Shown here: positions 8,025 through 15,298 of the stretch, in pieces
Position numbering within the stretch: the stretch's first letter is position 1
How the letters are laid out: the number at the start of each line of letters is the position of its first letter
From: Polyangiaceae bacterium
GTDB lineage: Bacteria; Myxococcota; Polyangia; Polyangiales; Polyangiaceae
Length of the DNA: 18,332 nt
NCBI GenBank assembly: GCA_025936205.1
Contig: JAICTU010000143.1
Coordinates: forward strand, 1-18,332
Direction: 5' to 3'
The notes under the pieces: generated by a model
Database searches by the model: none
Told to the model about the DNA's origin: nothing
What the model saw: only the letters and a program-made list of their open reading frames with translations
Translations under genes and position numbers: made by a program

Positions 8025-8043
8025 CCATCACGCCGCGTGATGG
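8025..8043. repeat. Perfect hairpin between lipoprotein and pirin genes
   Basis: CCATCACG-CCG-CGTGATGG has eight-base arms with no mismatch and a three-base loop. On the minus strand it begins 15 bases after the stop of the HAF-repeat lipoprotein gene and ends 57 bases before the pirin start. It could terminate transcription of the lipoprotein gene, but no T-run follows on the minus strand. A 19-base operator controlling pirin is equally possible. Confidence 0.45.
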
Positions 8044-8058
8044 CTGGTCCAACCGGAC

Positions 8059-9276
8059 TCACTCGGGGCAAACGTCGCCCAGGACGGCGACCCAGTTCTG
8101 CAACACCTGGTCCGGATTGACACCGGAGCCGGAAACGATCCGGCCGTCGTCCGAGACACTGGTGGCGCGCAGCAACCGCCAGCCCGCGGGCACGATCGGA
8201 GCGGGCAACAGGCAACCGAGATTCTCGACGCCCTGACCACTCCGCCAGATGCCGGCGCTGGAGGCGCATTGCTCGCTGGTCGAACCGACGATGACGCTGC
8301 CGTCCGCATTGACGTCCAGCGCTTCCACCAGGCCATCGACGACCGCCGACACGCCTGCCTGCCAGCGGAAGACCCGCACCTCAGCCCCGCCGTCGATGCT
8401 CGTCCCCACCACGACCTGACCGTCCTCGCTGATCAGGGTGGCGCGGCTGCTCAGCTCATCCGGCAGCCCCACGAAGGTCACGCTCTCACCGGTGTCGAGC
8501 ACCGCTCGATCGGCCACGTCATCATCCGCCACCGACGTGCCGGCGAGACGGCGGCCGTCAGCGCTCATCCCGTTGACGGCGCTCAGGGTCGTGATGCGCT
8601 CGACGCCGCTCGCGGTCCAGCGCACGAAGCCGCTCGCGTCGAGCGCGAGCACGATCGAACCATCCGCGCTGACGGCGGTCGCAGCCGTGAGCTCGGGGAG
8701 CGGGCTGGCGACGGCGTTCCCATCCCAGAGCAACGCGCGCGGCCCGGTAGAGCTCGAGCCAGAGCCGGCGATGACGCTGCCGTCCCGATTCACCGCGCTG
8801 GCCGTGCTCTGCAGGTTCTCCCCTCCCGGAGAGAGCGCCAGCATCGAGTTGTCCTGCTGCCAGCGATGGGCATAGGCGATGCTCGCCCCACCATTGGCCA
8901 CCACCAGCAGACCGTCGCCGCTCAGGTGCGTGGTGGTGCTGGCGCTGAACCCCGCCGGCAGCGGAATGGGCAGAAAGCGGGCGCAGACGCGGACGGGTCC
9001 CGCGTCTGGCGGAGCAGGGAGGATCTCGACGGAGCCCGCTTGCTGCCCGGTCTCCGCGACGATCGGCGCTGCATCACTGACGACGGTGCTGGCGCCGGGC
9101 CCACCGGCATCCGGCTCCCCGCCGGCATCCAGGGCTCCGCTGGCACCCGGCGCAGACGAACCGCGCATCGCCGGGCGCTCCGGCGTCAACGCCGCGGCGG
9201 CGTTCTGATTCGGTACAAACCGGGTCGTATCCCTGCCACAGCTCGAAAACAGCAGAACGACGATGAAGATACGCAC
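8059..9276 (-). CDS. HAF-repeat surface lipoprotein
   Basis: A 405-residue protein from GTG 9276. This start gives a short lipoprotein signal (VRIFIVVLLFSSC, Cys13) followed by CGRD. The frame stays open upstream to a GTG at 9567, so a longer form with 97 extra residues cannot be excluded. After the Cys there is a low-complexity linker with DAGGEPDAGGPGAS, typical of myxobacterial lipoproteins. From about residue 115 there are repeats of the type 'A.avSaDGsvivGs....a.lW..g', as in HAF-family extracellular repeats (examples: STASAVNRDGSVIAGS, ATAVSADGSIVLAL, NGMSADGRRLAGTS, LISEDGQVVVGTS, ALDVNADGSVIVGST, TSVSDDGRIVSGSG). These probably fold as a beta-propeller. No enzymatic residues are recognisable. 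Expected location is the outer membrane or cell surface. Confidence 0.8.
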   Translation of the reverse strand: MRIFIVVLLFSSCGRDTTRFVPNQNAAAALTPERPAMRGSSAPGASGALDAGGEPDAGGPGASTVVSDAAPIVAETGQQAGSVEILPAPPDAGPVRVCARFLPIPLPAGFSASTTTHLSGDGLLVVANGGASIAYAHRWQQDNSMLALSPGGENLQSTASAVNRDGSVIAGSGSSSTGPRALLWDGNAVASPLPELTAATAVSADGSIVLALDASGFVRWTASGVERITTLSAVNGMSADGRRLAGTSVADDDVADRAVLDTGESVTFVGLPDELSSRATLISEDGQVVVGTSIDGGAEVRVFRWQAGVSAVVDGLVEALDVNADGSVIVGSTSEQCASSAGIWRSGQGVENLGCLLPAPIVPAGWRLLRATSVSDDGRIVSGSGVNPDQVLQNWVAVLGDVCPE

Positions 9277-9567
9277 GGCGCGCCCATAGCGCGAAACACC
9301 GGCGCTTGGCGAGCGCCATGGCGCCGAGGCTCCACTCCGAGGAGACGATGAGGAGATCAGGGGCGACGCCTCCAGCCATCGTCGCACCCTCTCTGCAAAA
9401 TCTTCAGGCGGCACGAACTCCCGCTGCGCGCGATAGAGCTGCAGCGCGCGCCGCAGCTGCTGAATCTCGCCGTGAGCGCGCAACGCCTGCAGGCGGGTCT
9501 GCGCCACCGGCAAGGCAAAGCGCAGCCGCTTCGGCTGCCTGCGCCCGTGTCGCACGTCGTGATTCAC
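9277..9567 (-). other. Unresolved coding-like segment upstream of the HAF lipoprotein
   Basis: This segment is in frame with the lipoprotein and opens at GTG 9567. Its first 70 residues look like a real helical protein (for example ALRAHGEIQQLRRALQLYRA, then FVPPEDFAERVRRWLEAS). By hand count, the 20 codons at 9421-9480 have G/C at 17 third positions against 9 second positions, a coding pattern. At 9301-9360 the same frame loses this (13 third, 18 second). There the neighbouring minus-strand frame, opening at ATG 9379, shows the coding pattern instead. The segment may be an N-terminal extension, a separate small gene, or the remains of one broken by a frameshift. No clear ribosome binding site precedes 9567; a weak GAGAGGG precedes 9379. 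The remaining bases up to 9643 show nothing recognisable. Confidence 0.35.
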
Positions 9568-9643
9568 CTGATGCCGGCAGCGGCACCCATGGTAGCTTTG
9601 AGGCCCGGCCCATCTCCATCTCTCAAAGGCGATTCGCCGCCGG

Positions 9644-10603
9644 TTACAGCGGCTTTTCGCTCAGCAAAACGATGCGGATGTTGGGGTCGTTGCCGCCTCC
9701 GCCATCGAGTCCGATGCCGAGGCTGGGGCTGAGTTGGCCCGGTTCGAGGCTGGCGCGGGTGGACGCCTGGCCTGGTTCGTGCGGATGGCTCTGGCTCTGG
9801 CTGATCCCTGCGGCGCGCGGCTGGCGGAAGCGGTCGGCGATGTTCTTGGCGAGGTCGCCGGTTTCGATGCGGAAGCGCGCGGCGAGGCCCTTGGCGCCGG
9901 GCGGGACGCGCATGCGGCGGTCTTTCAGCAGCGTACGGAGTTCTTCAGCGACGCGTTGCCAGCGGGCTTCGTCTGCAGGGGCACTTGCGAGCTGGACGGA
10001 GAGCACGACGCCGTGTTCGTCGGTGAGGATGTCAAAGATGCCCATGCCCTGCGGGGGCGCAAAGCGCCGGGCGGCTTCATCCGCGGCGTGGTTGGCGGGG
10101 TTGGAGCGGGATTGGCCGCGTTGCGCGTCGAGGGCGGCGAGGCCTGCCGCGAGTCCTCCGTCGCTCGGGGGTTTGGGCGTGTCGGCAGGTTCGATCCAGC
10201 CTTCGGCCAGTGCGGCACGGCGCACACCGCCGTTCAAGCCGAGGTCGATGTGTCTGCCCGCAGCAGCGCCGTCCTCGGCTCCGTCAGCGCCTGCGCCTGT
10301 GTCGTCCGGTGTAGCTTCAGCGCCATCGGTCGCGGGCGCCAGCGCCGGGATCTGCTCGCGCGCAGCCCGCTTTGCAACGCGCGGCACCGGTTGCGGCTGC
10401 GCCGGTTGCGCCGGCGGCGCCTCCGCCCCCGCACCCTCCACCTGCTCCGGCAGCATCGAGAACTCGATCGCCGGCTCGACGCGCGCCGCCGTCGCTCGAA
10501 CGGCCTCGAATCTGACCCCGATCAGCAGCGCCGCGTGGAGCCCGAGCGCCAGCGAAATGGCGAGCGCCGGGTGCAGGCGCCTCGGAGCACGTCGGATCGG
10601 CAT
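9644..10603 (-). CDS. TonB-like envelope-spanning protein
   Basis: A 319-residue protein from ATG 10603; a TTG 14 codons upstream is a weaker alternative. A basic start (MPIRRAPRRL) is followed by one hydrophobic helix (about residues 12-30), as in inner-membrane anchored TonB proteins. A long Ala/Pro/Glu/Asp-rich linker (about 40-180) should span the periplasm. Residues of about 186-247 resemble a TonB C-terminal domain (IFDILTDEHGVVLSVQLAS, a helix WQRVAEELRTLL, RVPPGAKGLAARFRIE). The last 70 residues form an extra His/Pro/Gly-rich tail ending in IRIVLLSEKPL, unusual for a transducer. No ExbB/ExbD genes are present in the window, so energy coupling is unproven. It is transcribed divergently from the MerR regulator, which may control it. 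The exact subfamily is uncertain. Confidence 0.65.
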   Translation of the reverse strand: MPIRRAPRRLHPALAISLALGLHAALLIGVRFEAVRATAARVEPAIEFSMLPEQVEGAGAEAPPAQPAQPQPVPRVAKRAAREQIPALAPATDGAEATPDDTGAGADGAEDGAAAGRHIDLGLNGGVRRAALAEGWIEPADTPKPPSDGGLAAGLAALDAQRGQSRSNPANHAADEAARRFAPPQGMGIFDILTDEHGVVLSVQLASAPADEARWQRVAEELRTLLKDRRMRVPPGAKGLAARFRIETGDLAKNIADRFRQPRAAGISQSQSHPHEPGQASTRASLEPGQLSPSLGIGLDGGGGNDPNIRIVLLSEKPL

Positions 10604-10668
10604 TCGAGGGTCACGGGCACTAGCTCTAGAACCTGGCGGCGGCAAACCACGCGCCCGAAAATAGTCCC

Positions 10669-10699
10669 TTGACTCTCCAGTGACGGGAGACGCCAGACT
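10669..10699 (+). promoter_or_regulatory. MerR-type promoter with operator dyad in the spacer
   Basis: The -35 element TTGACT (10669-10674) and a weak -10 CAGACT (10694-10699) are 19 bases apart, the long spacing typical of promoters controlled by MerR proteins. Between them lies the dyad TCTCC-N7-GGAGA (10674-10690), with the same CTCC-N7-GGAG geometry as known MerR-family operators. The predicted start site coincides with the ATG at 10706, giving a leaderless mRNA. Autoregulation of the adjacent merR gene is inferred. Confidence 0.65.
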
Positions 10700-10705
10700 T
10701 CTCTC

Positions 10706-11638
10706 ATGTCCAAGGCGCTGCTCGCGATCGGGGAGGTGTCCAAGCGCACCGGTATGCCGGTGAAGACGCTGAGATTTTACGCCGATCAGGGCGTGGTACC
10801 GCCCTCGGGCCGTTCGGCGAGCGGATACCGGCTGTACGCCGAGGCCGATGTCGTGAAGCTGGAGTTGGTGCGCACGCTGCGCGACGCCGGGCTGGGCTTG
10901 GACGCGATCCGTTCCGTGCTGGGGCGGGACCTAACGCTCGAGGATGCGCTGCGCCTGCGGCTGGGCGCCATCGAGGCGCACATCACGTCGCTGCAACAGG
11001 TGGCGGCGGCGCTGCGCGTGGCACTGCGCTCGGAACCCACCGAGCAAGACATCCGGAGGTTGACCATGGTGACGAAGTTATCAGAGGAAGAACGCAAGAA
11101 CTTGATCGAGCGCTTTCAGCAGCGGCTGGTGGAGGGGATCCCGCTCGATCAGAAGACGATCCGCGAGAAGCTGGCCGCCAGCGCGCCGCGCTTACCCGAG
11201 GATCCCACGCCCGAGCAGCTGGACGCCTGGGTGGAGCTGACCGAGATGATGAGCGACCCGAGCTTCGTCGAATCGATGCGCGACCACACGCGCGAGGTGT
11301 GGACGCGCGGGCTCGACATGCCGAAGCTGCAGCAGCTCAACGTCGAGATCGGTGAAGCCGCGCGCCTGGCTCGGGACGCCGGCACGGCGCCGGAGAGCGC
11401 CGGGGGGCGTGCGCTCGTGGACCGCTATTTGAGCGGGCTGGCGGAGCTATCGGGGCAGCGCGTCGAGGATCCAAAGTTTCGCGCCGGCGTGCGCCAGCAT
11501 TTCGATCGCAAGGATCCGCGCGAGACCCGCTACTGGCAATTGGTCAGCATGCTGAACGACAACGCGCGCTTTCAGTCGATGCACGCGGGCTGGGGTCTCG
11601 TCGTGGCGGCGCTACGGCATCACTTGCCAGCAGCCTGA
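10706..11638 (+). CDS. MerR-family regulator with long C-terminal effector domain
   Basis: A 310-residue protein, ATG at 10706. Residues 5-75 are a classic MerR winged helix: AIGEVSKRTGMPVKTLRFYA, then SGYRLYAEADVVKLELVRTL and LGLDAIRSVL. A dimerisation coiled coil follows (about 76-112). The C-terminal part (about 121-310) is a helical domain of 190 residues, much longer than in metal-sensing MerR proteins. It is weakly reminiscent of the TipAS drug-binding domain (VEIGEAARLARDAG, VDRYLSGLAEL). No metal-binding Cys cluster is present, so an organic ligand is more likely. There is no ribosome binding site before the ATG, consistent with a leaderless transcript. An excellent internal start lies at residue 121. 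The 3' end overlaps the convergent phosphoesterase gene by 19 bases. Confidence 0.93.
   Translation: MSKALLAIGEVSKRTGMPVKTLRFYADQGVVPPSGRSASGYRLYAEADVVKLELVRTLRDAGLGLDAIRSVLGRDLTLEDALRLRLGAIEAHITSLQQVAAALRVALRSEPTEQDIRRLTMVTKLSEEERKNLIERFQQRLVEGIPLDQKTIREKLAASAPRLPEDPTPEQLDAWVELTEMMSDPSFVESMRDHTREVWTRGLDMPKLQQLNVEIGEAARLARDAGTAPESAGGRALVDRYLSGLAELSGQRVEDPKFRAGVRQHFDRKDPRETRYWQLVSMLNDNARFQSMHAGWGLVVAALRHHLPAA
11055..11068 (+). promoter_or_regulatory. Internal ribosome binding site and start inside merR
   Basis: GGAGG at 11055-11059 is followed six bases later by an in-frame ATG at 11066 (Met121). The start falls exactly between the DNA-binding/coiled-coil half and the effector domain. Translation here would give a separate 190-residue effector domain (11066-11638). 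It is a better ribosome binding site than any before the full-length start. TipA of Streptomyces is the known precedent for such dual products; use of the site here is an inference. Confidence 0.5.
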
Positions 11639-13686
11639 GCCGGCGGGATCACGATGCGCTCGATCAAGTGCGGCTCGAGCGCGATGTCGGCCGGCGCGAG
11701 ATGGGGATCACCGGCGGCGCCGTCGGGCTTCACCCGCCAGGCTTTCGCCACCCGCCGCAGGCCGAAGCTGTAGAGCGTGAGTGACCCGCTCGGGTCGATC
11801 TTGAGACGCAGGAAGTTCTTGTAGTCTTCGACCCCGATCGCCGAGAAGGCGTCGTTGAGCAGTGCCCGCTGGTATTGCCCCGCAAACCACAGACAGCCCG
11901 CAAAGAGCAGCGTGCTCGCGATGGCCGCCAGCAGCGGTGTGCCGAGCAACCAGAACCACTGGTGCCAGCCCAGCGCCAGGTTGGCCTTCGCGAGCACGCA
12001 CGCGGCCAGCAGCCAGCACGCGACGTACAGCGAGCCATGGAGCAGTCCGAGCAGCACGCGCCCCACGAGCAGCCACTCGCGCTCGTGGGGCCGGCTGACA
12101 TAGGCGGCGCTCAGCCCCGGCAAGAGCAGCACCAGCGCGCTCGCCGACAGATCGTGCTCGAGGAACTGCTCGAGCACCCCCAGCATCGAGTGCCGCCCGG
12201 CGCTGATGATCGCAAACAGCGCCAGCCCGAGCACGGACCACAAGGCGACATCCACGACCTGGCGCCATTCTATCCGTGGTCCGTCGCCCTCATCCGACGC
12301 CTGCTCGACGCCCTGCGTGGCAAACGCCGCCCGCAGCGCCACGCCGCTCGCGAAGATCAGCACCAGCGCGCTCAACACCGGCCCCAGCGACGCGAGCGCG
12401 CCGGGTTCCGGACTGCTGGCGAGACGCTCGACGATACCGCAATGCCGCTCCTCGTCACACAGGTTGCTTCCGCTCGTCCACAGGAGCAGGCACAGCCAGG
12501 CCCAGGGTAGCGCCCAGGTGAAGGCAAAGCCCAGGTTGGTGCGCGGGACCAGCCAGATGCGGCTGCGGATCAGCTGGCGCGAGATCGACGCGCTGGGGAA
12601 GATGGTCGTGCGCTTCAGCTCGCGCTGTTGCCCGTGCTGCGCCGGGTCGCTCGACACCGGCAACAGGATCCGCCGCGGCAAGGTGTGCGTGCCGTGCAGG
12701 AACGCGCCGCCTCCGCCGGCGGTGATGAAATGCGTCTCCGTGCCGGGCGCCGCCTGCGCATCCACATAGCGCGCGTAGTGATGCGAGTCGCCGGTCAGCA
12801 CGAGCACGACCCGCGCCTGCCGCTCGTGGATCTCGCGCATCAGCCGCAGCAAGCTCTGGTAGCCGGCGTGCTCCCCTTCTGCCTCCTTCACCCAGCTGGG
12901 CTCGGCAGTGGCCAGGATCACGCGGTCGCCCGGGACGAGGCTCTGCGCGGCGTCGTGAAAATAGCCCAGCTGCGGCGAGTCGATGTCGGCGTGCAGCTGG
13001 ATGTCGACGCCCCACAGCCAGACGTCGAGCGGCAGCTTGCGCGCGAAGTAGCTGCGGCGCTGCTGGGTGCGCCAGGCACCGATCCAGCGCCGGTCGTGCT
13101 GCGCGAACTGGCGCAAGAACGCGGACAAGCCGTCGTACCAATCGTGGTTGCCGGGCAACGCGTACAGGTGCGGCGCCCGTGCTTCATCGGCCATGTAGGG
13201 AAACGCCGCGCGGTACGGGCCGACGCTGCGATCGAGATAATTCTTCTTGCTTGCGCTCGGATACACCTCGTCGCCGCCCATCAACAGGATGTGCCCGCGG
13301 CGCGTCGTTTCGCTGCGCCCATCCACCTCGACACCGAGCGTCTCGCGCGCGAGCAGGAGCGCGATCGAATACGTGGCGTTGAAGCCATCGCCGATGTCCG
13401 CCACGAAATCGAGCCAGAAGTCCTCGCGCAGCGCCGCGTCCGCGTATTGCAGCATGCGGCCGCGCTCGGGCAGGTTCAGCGCCGCCTGCATCTCGCGCTT
13501 GTCCGCGAACGAGCCGAACAGATCGCCGAGCAGCGCGAACACGCCCGCGCGCAGCAGCTCGACGGGATGAAACCAGCGCACGAAGTTCTGCCGCTCGAAG
13601 CCGAGCTCGGCCTCCGTTCGGGGCCGAGCCGGCGGGGGGCTCGGCGAGTGGTGGGGAGCCGGCGCAGAAGAAACGTGCTGGACCAC
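11620..13686 (-). CDS. Membrane-embedded metallophosphoesterase
   Basis: A 688-residue protein from GTG 13686, 26 bases after the stop of the sigma-54 activator gene. The open frame extends further upstream, but that part overlaps the activator and is Arg/Ala-rich, so I reject it. The conserved part begins near FVRWFHPVELLRAG (about 35) and GSFADKREMQAAL. Phosphoesterase motifs are DIGDGF (97-102), MGGDEVY (136-142), PGNHDWYDG (178-186), TGDSHHYARY (298-307) and ETHFITAGGGGAF (317-329). The usual first D-x-H is replaced by D-x-G-D. From about 384 to 604 there are six to seven hydrophobic helices, then a soluble end of about 80 residues (FLRLKIDPSGSLTLYSFGL). It probably hydrolyses a phosphoester at the inner membrane; the substrate is unknown. 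It is likely co-transcribed with the activator. Confidence 0.85.
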   Translation of the reverse strand: MVQHVSSAPAPHHSPSPPPARPRTEAELGFERQNFVRWFHPVELLRAGVFALLGDLFGSFADKREMQAALNLPERGRMLQYADAALREDFWLDFVADIGDGFNATYSIALLLARETLGVEVDGRSETTRRGHILLMGGDEVYPSASKKNYLDRSVGPYRAAFPYMADEARAPHLYALPGNHDWYDGLSAFLRQFAQHDRRWIGAWRTQQRRSYFARKLPLDVWLWGVDIQLHADIDSPQLGYFHDAAQSLVPGDRVILATAEPSWVKEAEGEHAGYQSLLRLMREIHERQARVVLVLTGDSHHYARYVDAQAAPGTETHFITAGGGGAFLHGTHTLPRRILLPVSSDPAQHGQQRELKRTTIFPSASISRQLIRSRIWLVPRTNLGFAFTWALPWAWLCLLLWTSGSNLCDEERHCGIVERLASSPEPGALASLGPVLSALVLIFASGVALRAAFATQGVEQASDEGDGPRIEWRQVVDVALWSVLGLALFAIISAGRHSMLGVLEQFLEHDLSASALVLLLPGLSAAYVSRPHEREWLLVGRVLLGLLHGSLYVACWLLAACVLAKANLALGWHQWFWLLGTPLLAAIASTLLFAGCLWFAGQYQRALLNDAFSAIGVEDYKNFLRLKIDPSGSLTLYSFGLRRVAKAWRVKPDGAAGDPHLAPADIALEPHLIERIVIPPAQAAGK

Positions 13687-13712
13687 CTCGCGAGAGGGCC
13701 ACGAGCCTGGCG

Positions 13713-15224
13713 CTAACGCAAGCCGTGTCTCAAGAGCTTGCTGCGCAAGGTGGTGGGCTTGAGCCCTGCCAGCTCCGCGGCGCCGCCGGGGCCGTACAGG
13801 CGCCCCTGGGCGTCGCGGGTCAGCTCCTCGAGGTAGCGGCGCTCGTTCTCCTTCCAGCTCGGCAGGCGCCGCTCTGCAGCCAGGCTCCGCGGAGCGCTGT
13901 CCGCGCGCAGGCACAGATGCTGGGGCTCCAGCTCGCCCCGGGGATGCAGCAGGATGGCGCGCTCCAGCGTGTTGATGAGTTCGCGCACATTGCCGGGCCA
14001 GTGCTGGTGACCGAGTGCGCTCAGGGCGCCGGCGCTCAGCGTCCACGGGCCGCGCCCGGTGCGGCGCTGCTCGCGCTCCAGAAAGCCGAGCGCGATGCCG
14101 GCGATATCGCTCGTGCGGTCGCGCAGGGCCGGCACCCGCAGCGGGAACACCGCCAGGCGGTAGTACAGATCTTCGCGGAAGCGCCCGGCGTGCACCGCTT
14201 GCTCGAGGTCGACATGCGTGGCGGCGATCACGCGCACGTCGACCTTCACGCTGCGGTCGGAGCCGACCGGTTCGAACGTGCCCTCCTGCAAGACGCGCAG
14301 CAGGTTGGCTTGCGCGGCGAGCGGCATGTCGCCGATCTCGTCCAGCAGCAGGCTACCGCCGTTGGCGGTGACGAAGCGCCCCGGGCGGCTGCGATCGGCG
14401 CCGGAGAACGCGCCGCGCACGTGCCCGAACAGCTCGCTCTCCACAAGCGTGTCCGGGATCGCCGAGCAGTTCAGCTTGACGAAGGGCCCGCTCGCGCGTG
14501 CGCTCCAGGCGTGGATCGCGTGGGCCACCATCTCCTTGCCCGTCCCTGTTTCACCCTGCACCAGCACCGGCAGCGTGGAGAGTGCGACCTGGCGCGCATA
14601 GCCGAGCAGCTCGCACATCGCCGGGTCGCGGCTTGCCTCCAGCCAGCGGACGGCGTCGCTGCCGCCGTTGGCCTCCTCCATCACCAGGCGATTGTGCTCG
14701 CTCAGCTGACAGCGGTAGCGATCGAGCGTGCCCGCGAGATCCGAGAGATGTAACGACAGCGCCATCAGCTGGCCATACACGCCCGCCAGTTCGACGACCT
14801 CCGCCGGATAGCTGCCGCACACCTGGCGATCGACGGTGATGAAACCCAGATCGCGATCGCCGGCAAACAGCGGCACCACCATGCACGAGTGACCGTGCGG
14901 CAGATCCAGCACCCCGTCGTAGGGGTCGCCCTCACTGCTCGCGTGGTGGTGCGCCTGCAGCGCGATCGGGCGGCGCACCTCGAGCGCGCGAGCGATCGTG
15001 GGGAAACGCTGCAGATCGATGCTATGGCGACGAACCGCAGGGGTTGCGAGCCGCCCTGCGGCCGCGATCACGCGCGCGCCGCTTCGCTCCAGGCGAAAGA
15101 CCGCCGCCAGATCGTACGGCACGACACGCCCCAGCGCTTCGAGCCCGCGGGTCAACACTTCTTCCGTCGCGATGGGCGCGGCCACGAGCCGAGCCAACGC
15201 ATGCAAGTCACTGCTGTAGTCCAT
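13713..15224 (-). CDS. GAF-domain sigma-54-dependent transcriptional activator
   Basis: A 503-residue protein, ATG at 15224 with GAGGG three bases before it. Residues of about 15-165 form a GAF sensor domain (VPYDLAAVFRLE, SCMVVPLFAGDRDLGFITVD). The AAA+ core follows: Walker A GETGTGKE (224-231), the sigma-54 contact loop as GAFSGA (271-276) instead of GAFTGA, Walker B SLLLDEIGD (291-299), FREDLYYRL (349-357) and GNVREL (411-416). Residues of about 460-503 form a Fis-type DNA-binding helix-turn-helix (GGAAELAGLKPTTLRSKLLRHGL). There is no receiver domain, so control is by a ligand or redox signal at GAF rather than phosphorylation. It is divergent from the peroxidase operon, which has a sigma-54 promoter and repeat elements in the shared 193-base intergenic region. 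It is therefore the probable activator of that operon. Confidence 0.95.
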   Translation of the reverse strand: MDYSSDLHALARLVAAPIATEEVLTRGLEALGRVVPYDLAAVFRLERSGARVIAAAGRLATPAVRRHSIDLQRFPTIARALEVRRPIALQAHHHASSEGDPYDGVLDLPHGHSCMVVPLFAGDRDLGFITVDRQVCGSYPAEVVELAGVYGQLMALSLHLSDLAGTLDRYRCQLSEHNRLVMEEANGGSDAVRWLEASRDPAMCELLGYARQVALSTLPVLVQGETGTGKEMVAHAIHAWSARASGPFVKLNCSAIPDTLVESELFGHVRGAFSGADRSRPGRFVTANGGSLLLDEIGDMPLAAQANLLRVLQEGTFEPVGSDRSVKVDVRVIAATHVDLEQAVHAGRFREDLYYRLAVFPLRVPALRDRTSDIAGIALGFLEREQRRTGRGPWTLSAGALSALGHQHWPGNVRELINTLERAILLHPRGELEPQHLCLRADSAPRSLAAERRLPSWKENERRYLEELTRDAQGRLYGPGGAAELAGLKPTTLRSKLLRHGLR

Positions 15225-15298
15225 GAGCCCTCGTGAGCACCGGGCGCGGTGCGGCGACCAATCGATAGCGCGCCGACCTTAGCGAGTGATGACGACAA

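Noticed and set aside
8269..9351. Plus-strand open frame (360 codons) opposite the HAF-repeat gene
   Set aside because: Antisense shadow; the minus-strand frame has repeated propeller-type blades and a lipoprotein signal.
9306..10664. Plus-strand open frames (452 and 312 codons) opposite the TonB-like gene
   Set aside because: Ser/Ala/Arg-rich shadows with no motif; the minus strand has an anchor helix, a Pro-rich linker and a TonB-type domain.
12628..13716. Plus-strand open frame (362 codons) opposite the membrane phosphoesterase
   Set aside because: Antisense to conserved GNHD and GDSHHY motifs; shadow composition.
13687..14046. N-terminal extension of the membrane phosphoesterase into the activator gene
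   Set aside because: The extra 120 residues are Arg/Ala/Pro-rich, lie in another frame of the activator's conserved AAA+ and Fis region, and precede the conserved start of the family.
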